Program-made: the position numbers and the translations under genes
Origin: Lumbricus terrestris
Lineage: Eukaryota; Annelida; Clitellata; Crassiclitellata; Lumbricidae
DNA: 64,000 bases
Direction of reading: 5' to 3'
Assembly: GCA_949752735.1 (NCBI GenBank)
Contig: OX457052.1
Location: 18,028,649 to 18,092,648 of the forward strand
Shown: positions 22,130 through 32,870 of the stretch, piece after piece
Position numbering within the stretch: the stretch's first letter is position 1
Layout: each line of letters begins with the position of its first letter
The notes under the pieces: generated by a model
Told to the model about the DNA's origin: nothing
The model's input: the letters and a program-made list of their open reading frames with translations, nothing else
Databases searched by the model: none

Positions 22130-22919
22130 CTAGCTGGGGTACCCGGCGTTGCCCGGTAAATTTAGAATTTGCCCCGCTCCCGCTAATCTCCTACTTCCCT
22201 ACCCCTACTTGACCACATCTGCACTCCTACTGCCCACCACCTTTTCCCTACCCCACCAATCCCACCCCACTCTGAACTCGGCCGGTGCGCCACCCGTAAA
22301 ATTAGGGCTTTCGGGAAATTTTTCTCCCCACCCCGCCCTCCACCCCACCCCAGGCCCCCACCCCACCCAACCACATTCCGACCTTTATCGGTACGCCACC
22401 CATGAAATTTGGGTTTTCGGGGAAATTTCCTCCAACCCCACGCCCACCACATTCCGACCTCCACCGGTACGCCATCCGTGAAATTTTAGTTTTCAGGAAA
22501 ATATCCTCCCCACCCTCCACCCACCCCCACCCACCATCCCCTCCTCATCCCACCCCACACCACCACATTCCGACCGCCACTGGTACGCCAACCGTGAAAT
22601 TTGGGCTTTCGGTAAAATTTCCTCCCCACCCTCCACCCCCACCTCCACCCCATCCCACCCCACCACATTCCGACCTCCACCGGTAAGCCACCAATGAAAT
22701 TTGGACTATATGCATGGAGACGGCTGAAACAGTAGAAAAATTGGGGTTTGCCCCCACCCTGGCCCCATGGTGGGAGAAATTCGCGAACCCCTCCACCGGG
22801 TGTCCCATGCCAAGACGGACACAGTAATGAGAGTTTGGAGTGAAAAGGTGCAAAACTGTCGAAATGCATCCCGAACATACAGACACACAGACACACATAA
22901 TCTTCTCTTTATTTATAGA
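22130..22919 (-). mobile_element. Non-autonomous Helitron, 790 bp
   Basis: Read on the - strand it begins TCTATAAATAAAGAGAAG after an A. It ends with the hairpin ccgggcaacgccggg, taccccag and CTAG followed by T. This fits Helitron rules: 5' TC, 3' hairpin plus CTRR, insertion between A and T. The interior has about five tandem copies of a C-rich unit (ccaccggtacgccaccc, gtgaaatttgggctttcgg). No Rep/helicase. Long Gly-, Pro- or Trp-rich frames here are artefacts. Confidence 0.75.
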
Positions 22920-23023
22920 TAATGCAAGCATCCATCTCACGGCGAACACACACTGACTTATGATGCTGCGTGACATAATGTAAAAACTACAAGAGCGCTT
23001 AATTTGCTCATGCTCTGTTACAG

Positions 23024-23278
23024 ACGATTGCCTTCCGTACTGTTGGATGCCAAAATGGGACTTTATTCAGACAGCGGGTGGCCATTATCAACAGGTATTT
23101 GACGAAAACCGTTGTAAGGGGCTCTGTGCCGAAGATGCGAAGTGCCAAGGCGTTGACTGGAATGGTGCCTCTGTTTCCTGCTATCTTCTCTACGAAATTA
23201 ATCTTATAGTTAGCCATACTTCGGATCCAACGCGTCACTGGGAAATCGAGAGAAATTTGCCGACGGTCTGCTCGACCG
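23024..23278 (+). CDS. Gene 1 exon B4: type-B PAN-like domain
   Basis: Acceptor ctgttacag, donor accg|gtgagc, phase 1-1, 85 codons. DDCLPYCWMPKWDFIQTAGG, RCKGLCAEDAKCQGVDW, SCYLLYE, HWEIERNLPTVCSTG. Seven cysteines. Membrane-proximal domain of the predicted ectodomain, followed by stalk L2. Confidence 0.88.
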
Positions 23279-24030
23279 GTGAGCTTAAGATTCAATTCTG
23301 ATTCTATCATAATATTTCCAAGTTTCTAAAGCGTCGCTTGAAAGCTAGGCGCAGAGCACCAGCTTATTTGCGAGCGCTGATTCCATTGCGATGACCAACC
23401 ATAATATTACTTTGAAACGAGCAATATTGAAATCCACAACAAGAACGATAATTCCAGACCTTAGCAATTATCCCATTCTCTGTGTTGCCACTAATGATTG
23501 TCCTGGGTGTCGCTCCTTCTGAGATATCGTTGCAAGTCGAACCCAGTCATCGTAGGAGGGGCATAAGTGATGGAGAAAGTTATCTTCTTAGAAAGCCATA
23601 CAGATTATGTGCCCTGCTTGCCTGCGTTTTCACGCACGAGAAGGTTTGGTTTATTGATGGATATATCAGAAACATTTCACCTTCCGTTTATACGCTGAAG
23701 TTCAATAAAAAAAAGTAGGCCTAAGCCAAGCTGTCTTTCATATGTCTAGTGTCTGATGATGAGTATTACTACAAATTTCGCGGTATTTAGATAGTTGAAT
23801 CAACAATGTTATTTCAACATATCATATCGCCTACACAGTGCAATGTAATATGTATGCAGCCTATGTATTTGCGTTTGTGTTTATGCGTTCTTCTATGGAT
23901 GTTAAATGACTGACAATTTAATCGCTAAACAGTCATATTAGACCTACTTAAATTCGTCGCATATCATCTAAATTTGCAACAAGTTAATCGGCGAGTTTTT
24001 GCTATTTTGCAGTTCAAACAATATCCCGGA
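23279..24030 (+). other. Gene 1 intron B4-L2
   Basis: No exon or repeat recognised. An open stretch near 23482-23718 has no supporting motif. Confidence 0.45.
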
Positions 24031-24034
24031 AGGT

Positions 24035-24250
24035 TAACGTCAACTTTATAATTAACGTTAACTTTGTAATTAACGTCAACTTTATAATTAACGTTAACTT
24101 TATAATTAACGTCAACTTTATAATTAACGTCAACTTTATAATTAACGTCAACTTTATAACTAACGTCAACTTTATAATTAAAGCCAACTTTATAATTAAC
24201 GTCAACTTCATAATTAACGTCAACTTGATAATTAACGTCAACTCTATAAT
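24035..24250. repeat. 18-bp minisatellite, 12 units, just upstream of stalk exon L2
   Basis: Twelve exact-length units of taacgtcaactttataat with scattered substitutions. The array ends 64 bp before the L2 acceptor. The long repetitive open frame on the - strand is an artefact of the 18-bp period. Confidence 0.95.
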
Positions 24251-24314
24251 TCGATTCAAATGGATTCGTTCGCTAACTGCGTTTCTTATCTGTTCACTGT
24301 TATGTCTACGCCAG

Positions 24315-24656
24315 AATCTTCCGAAGTGACTACCCTACCTGCGACTACCGAACTTGAGACAACGACCGAAACTCCGGGTGCCCCCAATTCGACTGTGGAA
24401 GTCGAGGAGCTGAAGGAGCCGGCGGAGGAGGCGAAGGAGGAGGATGCGAAGGTGGAAGAGGCAAAGGTGGAGGAGGAGGAGCAAGTGGAGGAGGAGGACG
24501 AGGTGGAGGAGGCAAAGGAGGAGGAGGTGACTTCAAAAACCACGGCTGAAACGGAGGAACCGGCAGAAGTCGCTTATGTCAAACTTCCCGAAACTGGTCA
24601 AACCCGTCAACTCAAACGCCGTCATAAGAAATCAAAATGTCCAAGCTATTTAATAG
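24315..24656 (+). CDS. Gene 1 exon L2: Thr-rich/acidic stalk with basic cluster
   Basis: Acceptor acgccag, donor atag|gtggcc, phase 1-1, 114 codons. It starts ESSEVTTLPATTELETTTE (possible O-glycosylated stalk). A Glu/Lys/Val-rich tract of about 50 residues follows (EEAKEEDAKVEEAKVEEEE), then RQLKRRHKK, then KCPSYLIG before the TM exon. RQLKRR resembles a furin-type cleavage site; this is inference only. Confidence 0.8.
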
Positions 24657-24899
24657 GTGGCCTATTCGTCTCGACAATTTACATTTTAGTCGTCGTAGTC
24701 GTCTTCTGTTCTCTTGAAATCCTAGCTGTTTATTCTTTTGCAAACACATATTTCTTGCTGCTTTTAACTTGAAGATCTTGTGCCTCCAACACTGTCCAAT
24801 CTGCGAGGAAACCGACTTTGGTGCCGTTCTATGTCAGCTGAGAATAGCTTCCTTGCAGACTAACTTTCACTTTTCTAGGACGTCCAACGACACTGTGTC

Positions 24900-25214
24900 C
24901 AGGGGCGGATACAAGGGGCAAATCCGGCCATGCCCTCTCCCATTGGGAAACGCCCATAGAACGTGCCCCCATTTGGTTTCAACAAGCTTTCAACAGTAGG
25001 TCTCAATGACATATTTTTCAGACAATTTGGCTAAATGACTAAAAAAAGGTCATAGTTTTTTAGCAGGGAAAATGGTAGATCTATATAGCCTAGATATTTC
25101 AAGGCAAGTTGGACCAAACGACTAAAAAAGAACATCAATTTATTTTTTCGGGCGAAAGATCAGCAAATTTTCCCAACGTTTTTGGCCCTTCTCGAAAATT
25201 TCTGTCCGCCTCTG
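24900..25214. mobile_element. hAT-like MITE (GGGCGGA family) with TSD ACTGTGTC
   Basis: CAGGGGCGGATAC and GTCCGCCTCTG ends; perfect ACTGTGTC at 24892-24899 and 25215-25222. Confidence 0.85.
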
Positions 25215-25280
25215 ACTGTGTCATAAAATTGCGATGAATAGCGTCGCCCTCCTGCTTCGTCCAGGTTTGGGACTGACACT

Positions 25281-25439
25281 CAAGGGCGGATACAGAAATT
25301 TTCGAAGGGGCCAAAGTCCTACGGAACTACTCTTGGGGGGCCACGTCTACTTTCCGAGCGAAATAGCTGGTCAAAAATAAAGAAAATTCTGAAATGGGGG
25401 CCATGGCCGGATTGCCCCCCCTCCCTGGATCCGCCCCTG
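25281..25439. mobile_element. hAT-like MITE (GGGCGGA family) with TSD CTGACACT
   Basis: CAAGGGCGGATACAG and CTGGATCCGCCCCTG ends; perfect CTGACACT at 25273-25280 and 25440-25447. Only 66 bp from the previous copy. Confidence 0.85.
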
Positions 25440-26058
25440 CTGACACTAGCAGAGCGCGTTACATCGGGGGACGTTGAGAAAATCCCTACATTAAATAGTT
25501 CTTGCTAACTGACTTACTAACAAATTAACCTAATATTTTAAAAGAAGTCTATGCGCTATTGATGAAAATTAAATTAAGTTCACTCTGCGATCATACCAGC
25601 ATTTCAATTAAAATAATTTAATATAATATACGGTACATGATATTGTTTGTGTCTTTGAGGTTTACGCTTTGATGTCATCTTGTGTGACTGTGCAGGGAAC
25701 GTGTAGCTTTCCACTGAAAATGATGATATCTCTAAAAATAATTATTGTGTTCATAAGGTAATTCCGGCTAGCACTAGACAAAACTGTAGGCGACATGTGG
25801 TATGCATATACATTTAGGCCCTACGTATACTTTTCTGGAAGTAGTTATCTGAAAGCTCACATGATACCCCACACAGGAAAAAATCAAACAAAAGCCACTT
25901 ATGTCGGAAGTCATTTGCTAGGCCTGGTTGTGCAAAAATCCGCAATAGAACTAGAAACAATGCCTCTTGCGTTGCCACTCTTTTATTCGATTGATGTCTT
26001 GGATTCCAATGTCCATTGTGAAAAGAATGCATTCATCATGTCTGTTCGCTTATTTCAG

Positions 26059-26183
26059 GTGTGTTGACGATGTCTGTGCTGCTGGGATTTTGTCTTTTGA
26101 TTATAATTGGTCTCATCGTATTCATCATCTTGAGAACAGTTCGTGAGCAAGAAAAAGAATCTTCCAACGCCAATGATGCCACG
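26059..26183 (+). CDS. Gene 1 transmembrane exon
   Basis: Acceptor tatttcag, donor gccacg|gtaaat, phase 1 in, phase 0 out. TM core MSVLLGFCLLIIIGLIVFII is followed by LRTVREQEKESSNANDAT. A short cytoplasmic tail with no recognised signalling motif is predicted. Homologous to 900-1048 and 47379-47512. Confidence 0.88.
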
Positions 26184-26699
26184 GTAAATAAATCGACTTT
26201 TGTAGTCCATTAGCAGAACGGTGTCTAATATAGATTCATAGATTTATAGAAGAACACTTAGAACAGGTTTTGGTTGTATGCGATAATCATGATATGAGTG
26301 AATTACCGAGGAATCATTGTTTTAACGCATAATTATGATTGTCATTCTGGAAATGCCATGTCTTTTCAAAGCTTGAGAGGGTTAGATGCACACTCTATTT
26401 CGAGACTTTAAAAAATCGATCTGCTTCACAGCTGGATCGATTTTAAAGGCGGTTAAATGGCTGCAGAATTAGGTGCAGAAGGATTACCTTCTTAAACAAG
26501 TATGTGGTGCAAAGATGTTTTTATTGGGAGCAACTAGCGATGAGGAGAACAGTATAACAGTTCATCTGCACCAACAGTGACCTAATGACCTTGCAAGTTG
26601 AATTTATCGTAAGATCATAGGCATAGCTAGCACGTTTGCACGTCTGGTAAAATAGGATCATGACTAATCATTTGCTGTAAATCTGTTTTTCTTTTTCAG

Positions 26700-26711
26700 A
26701 CTCCTTCGTAA
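26700..26711 (+). CDS. Gene 1 last coding exon (TPS, stop)
   Basis: After tctttttcag, the phase-0 codons read Thr-Pro-Ser-TAA. It adds only three residues. The corresponding last exon of gene 2 adds 22. Confidence 0.7.
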   Translation, partial: TPS

Positions 26712-26996
26712 CGGCCAGAGGCTCCGAATCAGATGTAACCACAAAATGAAACTGACCGGCTCGCTACAAATGAGAGTCTTATAGACAACCTCGTGATTAT
26801 TCCTACTAAGAAATTCTTTAAACTGTTAAATAATCAAATTGACTTTGCATGCGCCTCGGATCGTTCTAATGTAGGGCTATACAAATGTGTTCATAGAGGA
26901 CGTTTATCTTTTTAGGTTTTCTCCGAAGTGCCGACCATGTATGTATATATGAGAATGTCAGTGCTATGGACAAACGCTTCGTTGAGATAAAGAGAT

Positions 26997-27002
26997 AATA
27001 AA
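26997..27002 (+). other. Candidate poly(A) signal of gene 1
   Basis: AATAAA about 285 bases after the stop. Confidence 0.5.
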
Positions 27003-27054
27003 CGGAGCGCCAGGTCACAATGGCTGACTTGGTAAAGTGTTCTTCTGTGCTTAA

Positions 27055-27300
27055 ACTTTTAATAATTGTTTGTTGCGTTCTTCAAAGCGCAGTATACCCT
27101 GTTATTTGGAATAGGCTGTCTCCATCTACTCGATCTCAACTTCTGACTGGTAATCCCTTCTCCTCATTTTCTTTTCTCAAAACCTGTTTCTTCTCTTGTG
27201 ACCTTGCGCACTGGGAGCGCCTCTGAACGGTTCATCCTGGTATAAATGTTTTTATGCAATGCAATATCGTATATAAGCATTTAATGTTTTTATACAATAC
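27055..27300 (+). mobile_element. LINE 3' end fragment
   Basis: Encodes VYPVIWNRLSPSTRSQLL and FSFLKTCFF, then gcgcactgggagcgcctctg and a short tail. 5'-truncated copy directly after gene 1. Confidence 0.7.
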
Positions 27301-27324
27301 AATATTGTATTGTATAATTGTATT

Positions 27325-27600
27325 CATAGGCGTACGGGAGATTTCAGCAAAGATTTAGCTTCTGCCGGAAAAAAATCCTGAAATCTCGTGGAAAATAAAA
27401 CTTTCTTCCGGAAAAATGTTGATGACTTTTTTAATCATTTCCCCGTCTGCTTGCCCGAAAAACACACTTGCCCGAAAAGTTGATGACTTTTTTTAATTAA
27501 TTTATTTTTAAGTCATTTCCCGGGTCTGCTTGCCCGAAAACCAGTTTTGCCCGAAATTTGGGGGGCAATTGGCCTCTGGACCCCGCCTCGTACGCCTATG
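27325..27600. mobile_element. hAT-like MITE with TSD ATTGTATT
   Basis: Ends CATAGGCGTACGGG and CTCGTACGCCTATG; perfect ATTGTATT at 27317-27324 and 27601-27608. The interior has two 'gttgatgactttttt-aa' repeats, linking it to the GGGCGGA family. Confidence 0.85.
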
Positions 27601-27605
27601 ATTGT

Positions 27606-27830
27606 ATTGCATATGAGCATTTATAAAGCGCCTCTTACAAACTAGTTATTAAGAGGCGCTCTCAGCGTGACAGCCCCGTGGAAATAAAAATACTTCAAGT
27701 AGCGACGGGCTGAAGATGGCACCCTCAATAGGATCTTACTACGGATAGTGGGAGGTCATTTCACATAGAAGGGCCTACAAGGGCGCAGGCGCCGTGCTGG
27801 GCCATGGCATTCCTTGCCCTTGGAACCAAA
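27606..27830 (-). mobile_element. LINE 3' end fragment
   Basis: Same order as 19545-19945 read from the tail (tttataaagcgcctctta, agaggcgctctcag, ggaggtcatttcacat, gcgccgtgctgggccatggc). 5'-truncated. Confidence 0.65.
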
Positions 27831-27839
27831 AGATTCAAG

Positions 27840-28425
27840 TCGATACAAACATGTATTGCTTCTCCTGCCAATTTAATTGCTTCTATTTAAGTTGTAGGCC
27901 TAGGCTTATGCGCCAATGGAGAATGTCATCCATTAGAATTTGGCTCGATTCTCAGGTTCTTCTAATGTTACAATTACTTTGTGTTTGAGTGACTAGGATT
28001 CATTTGTAAATAAATGAGAAATTCACATGAAACCTGTCTTTTGACAAAATTGCGAAGCAATCTCTCTCGTTAATTACCTTTACATACGTACGTGTAGCCT
28101 ATATTTAGATTAGGTTGGCTACTCTTTAGCGACTTTTCAGCATCTCACAACACCGTTTCCTACATGTGCCAGTCTAAACGATGTGGACTTCATTAATTAT
28201 CAATAAAATCACCACTCTTTGTACTAATAGTACAATCAGTCCATTATATAAAATAACTAGTAGAAAGTAGGAAACTGCGACGATGCATGCAACATTGCGA
28301 CAATACGAAATGGTATTCGACTGGCCAACAGTCCTCTGAAAACAGGAAAAGCATCCGTTTTCAAGTATGTATAGCCTAAATGGCAGGTGACGATGCAAAT
28401 CGTTCCGCAACATAATGTAGCCCTT
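27840..28425. other. Intergenic, no recognisable feature
   Basis: Nothing supported on either strand. Confidence 0.5.
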
Positions 28426-28427
28426 GT

Positions 28428-28647
28428 ATGTGCACTTGTAATAGCGCCCCTCATGATTGCTACTCAGAAGCGCTCCCGACTACAGTGCGGACGCTGAATC
28501 AGAGTTTCACGCCGAAGAGCTGAGAAATTGCGAGTGAAGGACTTGTCCAAGGTCCCTACAAAGCGGCATGAGGTGGATTCGAGCCTGCAACCTTCTGGCT
28601 GCAAGGCAACGAACACAGCCTACCCACTACACCACCGCGCCTCACAA
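28428..28647 (-). mobile_element. Complete tRNA-derived SINE
   Basis: Tail gcacttgtaatagcgccc at left; body; B-box complement ggattcgagcc and A-box side cctacccactacaccaccgc at right. Same family as 11556 and 30874. Confidence 0.8.
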
Positions 28648-29032
28648 TGTAACGGCAGGGATTCGAACCTCATCGAGATTTCTAATTGGCTTTCGTTTCG
28701 CACAGAAGATTCGTAGGCTTATAAGATACAGTTCGCAGATGGGAAATCATAGCACGTTTTGTCGATAAATTTCTTTCAAAAATACATGTAAGCCTACGAT
28801 TTGATTCTGATTGAAATTTTGTAGACCAGCAATGCGTCTTGAAATTTGAAGTTGCAACGATGCAATTATTGTCACTTTAAGAAACTAAAGCTTTCCAATG
28901 GCTTAAAACTTGCTCGGACTAATACTAATTTCTATTATATTCGTTTATTCGTAAGAAAAAGTGATAGATAGGCCTACACCGCTGGCAGGTACAAAAATCT
29001 ATCGATCAATTGACCGTTATAATTATGCCTAC

Positions 29033-29076
<44 letters not shown>

Positions 29077-29846
29077 ATCGAAGGGCAATTCATCAAACAA
29101 AGAAGCACGTCTAGTGAAGACTTCCTAATAAAATTGATTTGAAATACAATCTGTGACGCAATTCCTATCTGAATAATGCTTCCATATGGAACAAGCCCAT
29201 ACGAATTTTCTAGGCGTAAAAATATAGTATTAACCTACTCTGAACGACATCTTTGGCATCCTCGTCCTGTTGTTCCATCATGCTCACGTCCATAATTATT
29301 TCTGTGGAGTCATTATTCAACAGTAACAAATGTTATGCTGTATCATTGTCAAATTAACTCCGTATATTATTCTTTTAATGCAAAGTCAGTAGCTCTGACG
29401 TAACTAGGTCTATAGGAATTACTTACCAATGCCATTATTTTGCTGAGACGTAACCATAGGAATTGCGTCACAGATCGTATTTCAAATCGATTTTATTAAT
29501 GACCCTTGTTTGTAAACAAGCAGAAAATTGTATACACAGCGAAGTCTCGAAGCCTGTAGGTTTATATAGTTTAAGCTTATATAGTTTAATCGTTAGTATC
29601 CATTCATTCACTATCTAAATTACGTTTAATCTTACTGCAAGACTTGCGCTTTGTTGGAAATAGCCTATACTTTTTGAAATGCAACAGCCATTTGGATAGG
29701 AATCTGCCTTTAAATAAATTATTACAGAGCCAAAGCTTAATCTTGATAGTCTGGGAATGCCTGGTACTGAAATGGACAATAGAATTAAACACTCGCTTCA
29801 TCATTTATAACGCATGGCATACCTGGCACTTAATGAGACTATAGCC
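28648..29846. other. Intergenic with (GATT)n run
   Basis: A (GATT)n tract spans about 29036-29078. No gene recognised; open stretches near 29604-29844 lack motifs. Confidence 0.5.
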
Positions 29847-30031
29847 GGCGAAACTATAGTATCGGGGACCGACGTGTTGGTTAGGGTCAGGTTAAGCGTC
29901 GTGAGGGTCGGTTTGGGTCAGTTTAAGCGCCGTGATGGTCGGTTATGGCTCAGGTTAGGCGTCGTGAGTGTCGGTTAGGATAAGCATTAGGGTTAGTGTC
30001 GTTATTCGGTCCCCGATACTAGGGTTTCGCC
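29847..30031. mobile_element. MITE carrying GGTTAGGGTC-type tandem units
   Basis: Ends GGCGAAACTATAGTATCGGG and its imperfect complement. Flanks CTATAGCC and CTACAGCC (7 of 8). The interior repeats ggttagggtcaggttaagcg and tcgtgagggtc. Confidence 0.7.
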
Positions 30032-30142
30032 CTACAGCCTTGTAAGCCGCTCAGAAGATTGTAACATACGATCATTCTGGCAGTTTTTCTGTGATTTCTT
30101 TTATGGCTGTAGTAGAACATTTGCAAAGTAGATAAGCTGCTA

Positions 30143-30355
30143 GGCAAAACTATAGTATCGGAGGCTGAATGACAACACCAACCCTAATTCTAATCCTAAC
30201 CGAATATCACGACGCCTAATCTGACCTAGCCGACCCTCACGACGCCTAATCTGACCCTGACCGACACCCGCGACGTTTAACCTGAACCCTAACCGACCCT
30301 CACGAGGCCTAATCTGACCCTAATGACAGTCGGTCCCTGATACTATGGTTATGAC
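30143..30355. mobile_element. Second copy of the GGTTAGGGTC MITE, inverted interior
   Basis: Ends ggcaaaactatagtatcgg and gatactatggttatgac. The interior has the complementary repeats (gaccctcacgacgcctaatc). No clean target duplication. Confidence 0.65.
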
Positions 30356-30453
30356 GGCTACTGAATTGTATGGTCAGTTTCAGTTGCAGCTTTCTGCCTA
30401 GAAAATATTGAGCGTCGTGATTTTTTCCTACACGTGGAAAGATGTATGGCATC

Positions 30454-30484
<31 letters not shown>

Positions 30485-30505
30485 TGTATGTATGTATGTA
30501 TGTAT

Positions 30506-30573
<68 letters not shown>
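30454..30573. repeat. (GTAT)n followed by (ATT)n
   Basis: About 50 bp of GTAT then 65 bp of ATT. The ATT tract is the poly-(AAT) tail of the LINE end that follows. Confidence 0.95.
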
Positions 30574-30575
<2 letters not shown>

Positions 30576-30622
30576 ATATATTTATTACGCGCGCAAGGTC
30601 ACACCAAAGTGTGAATCTGAGT
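30574..30622 (-). mobile_element. LINE 3'-terminal fragment with (AAT)n tail
   Basis: The complement reads cactttggtgtgaccttgcg then cgcgtaataaat and (AAT)n. The same terminus is found at 62445-62500, which fixes this as a LINE end. Confidence 0.65.
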
Positions 30623-30873
30623 ATGTATGTATGTATGTATGTATGTATGTATGTATGTATGTATGTATGTATGTATGTATGTATGTATGTATGTATGTAT
30701 GTATGTATGTATGTATGTATGTATGTATGTATGTATGTATGTATGTATGTATGTATGTATGTATGTATGTATGTATGTATGTATGTATGTATGTATGTAT
30801 GTATGTATGTATGTATGTATGTATGTATGTATGTATGTATGTATGTATGTATGTATGTATGCGTGTATGTATG
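30623..30873. repeat. Long (GTAT)n microsatellite
   Basis: About 240 bp of nearly perfect GTAT. All open frames here are artefacts. Confidence 0.97.
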
Positions 30874-31086
30874 TATGTGCACTTGTTATAGCGCCCATTC
30901 AAGCTCACTACTCAGAGGCGCTCCCGACTGCAGAGCGGACACTGCATCGGAGTTTCACGCCGAAGCGCTGAGCAATTGCGAGTGAAGGACTTGCCCAAGG
31001 TCCCTACGCGGCGACTTGAGGTGGATTCGAACCTCGAACCTTCCGGCTTCAAGGCAACGACGCCACCACTACACCACTGCGCCCCA
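30874..31086 (-). mobile_element. Complete tRNA-derived SINE
   Basis: Tail gcacttgttatagcgccc, body gactgcagagcggacactgc, B-box complement ggattcgaacc, A-box side ccactacaccactgcgcc. It abuts the GTAT array. Confidence 0.8.
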
Positions 31087-31165
31087 CAAATCGTAGACTA
31101 TCGTAGTACACGGCATATTGTCAAGTAGCCTATAATACCATAATGGAATGTCTTGCTCCTTGCAG

Positions 31166-31366
31166 TCTGGATGTCCGGTGTGGACTTCGACAAAATAGTA
31201 TCTTGTCAGGATCTATATTGCCCTGGACGGAGACTTCCACCCGGATTTCCCTGCTTGGGAAGCTGGTTTTAATTACGGTTTTTGTCGTTCCGCATGCTGA
31301 CGGTCGCCACCAGTCCTCACGATTCACCTGCTCCGCGTCTGCCTCTGGGACCGGAGCGGTTGGCAG
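31166..31366 (+). other. GC-rich open segment with possible splice sites
   Basis: Preceded by ccttgcag and followed by gca|gtaagtg, open across its whole length in one frame (ending SCSASASGTGAVG-like). It resembles an exon but matches none of the receptor exons, and I do not recognise the peptide. Confidence 0.25.
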
Positions 31367-31984
31367 TAAGTGTAGCATATGTAGATAGTATTGCCGAACT
31401 CTATTAAATTAAACCAGAGTGATTCATGATGAATCGCTTGCTGCATCGCATGACTAATGTTTTCGCAATGAGAAAATATCAAGTTGTCGTTTCCTTAACT
31501 CTCCCCCCCACTTCAAACGAGCATTCGTGTCGAGGGCCATCTGAAAACATTTCAAGATGTGCTTTGTGCTTTGGAATTTTCTTAAGCGATACGTTACGAT
31601 TTTGTCAGAAATAACACGTAGCGCGTAGACTAGTATAGGTCTAATGACCGTTAAAATTTGAAATAGGTAGGTCTATATTGAAATCTAACCAAGATTAAAA
31701 AGTCTATCACCAGAAGTCTTGACGACTGAATATTCACTGTATTGGCTGCAAATTAATATTATGTCACCAGTGACTGTTGCAGCAACGTTCAATGATGATG
31801 ATGATGTTGGTGCTCTGCCCGAAGGCAGGTTCATTGGCTTTACGCCCTTGGGGATGAGATGAGATGAGTGAGGTGGTTTCCCGTTGCAACTTGCCCAAGG
31901 TAGCTCCACAAGAGCTTGCGCCCCTGCGTCTCACACGTGCTAGGCCGAGATAGACTATCTAAATCTCTGAATGTCAATTCCCAG

Positions 31985-32459
31985 CCCGGTGTAAAGGTTT
32001 CAGATTACCCCCTCCTAAACATTACCCTCCCCCCCCCATCAAACTGTAAATTGCATCAATCATCGCATTTATTGCACTAAAAAATCGGAATAATCATCCC
32101 GCTTCTTGTTTTGGTCTGAAGATTTTCATCCGTCATCCCACTTCGTGGTTTGTTATCAATATTTTCATCTGTAACTAAAATACTAATCGCCGCTGAAGTT
32201 ACAATGGAGAAAATGGCTTCGAGGCTATTATTTTTTCGGATCAAAATATTGATAACAAAACACGAAGTGGGAAGACGGATGATATTCTTCAGACCAAAAC
32301 AAGAAGTGGGATGATTTTTCTGATTTTGTTAGTGCAATAAATGCGATGATTGATGCAAATTTAGTTTCCGGGGCTAATCTGAAACCGGTTTCAAGTTACC
32401 GGAGGGGGGGGGTAATGTTTAGGAGAGGGTAGGCCTAATTTGAAACCTTTACACCGGGG
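31985..32459. mobile_element. Foldback MITE, ~475 bp
   Basis: The arms ccggtgtaaaggtttcagat and the reverse at 32440 pair. Deeper, the palindrome continues (tgcatcaatcatcgcattta, tcatcccgcttcttgttttg, cacttcgtg-tttgttatc). No ORF. Confidence 0.75.
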
Positions 32460-32870
32460 CTTGAACCGCTGTCCGTTGCAACCAACAGACGAATGCCGCT
32501 CTCGCTTACCGGTGTAGCTAACTAGGCCAGTTCAATACCATTTATAATCACTGGTTTCAAAACAGTTTTAGCCAACTGCTGCGTTACACTTGTGCTCATA
32601 AACCGTTGTTTGTTCTGTTAGTCTGTAGTCGGTATATGCATGAGACGAAAAAATGCTGGTTGAGCGGCGAAGAAACTGTGGTTCAGGCGACAGACGGACA
32701 GTATTTCACGGTTAGAAAATTTCAGTTCCTTCGTATCGTTTCGTATTCATAATTATGAGCACCAAGACTTTCATATTGTTTTTGGATCGTGTAGTCGTGC
32801 GAGCACCTAGACTTTACTATCGTTGTGAACCGTGTAATCATGTGAGCATCTAGACTTTCTTGTCGTTTTG

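Noticed and set aside
22149..22976. Pro-, Gly- and Trp-rich frames
   Set aside because: Inside a Helitron with C-rich tandem units.
24014..24259. Repetitive TLIIKL-like frame on the - strand
   Set aside because: Artefact of the 18-bp array.
29847..30031. Interstitial telomere repeat
   Set aside because: Units are GGTTAGGGTC-like but irregular and bounded by MITE ends.
30358..30985. Several repetitive frames of 100-180 codons on both strands
   Set aside because: Read through (GTAT)n and (ATT)n arrays.
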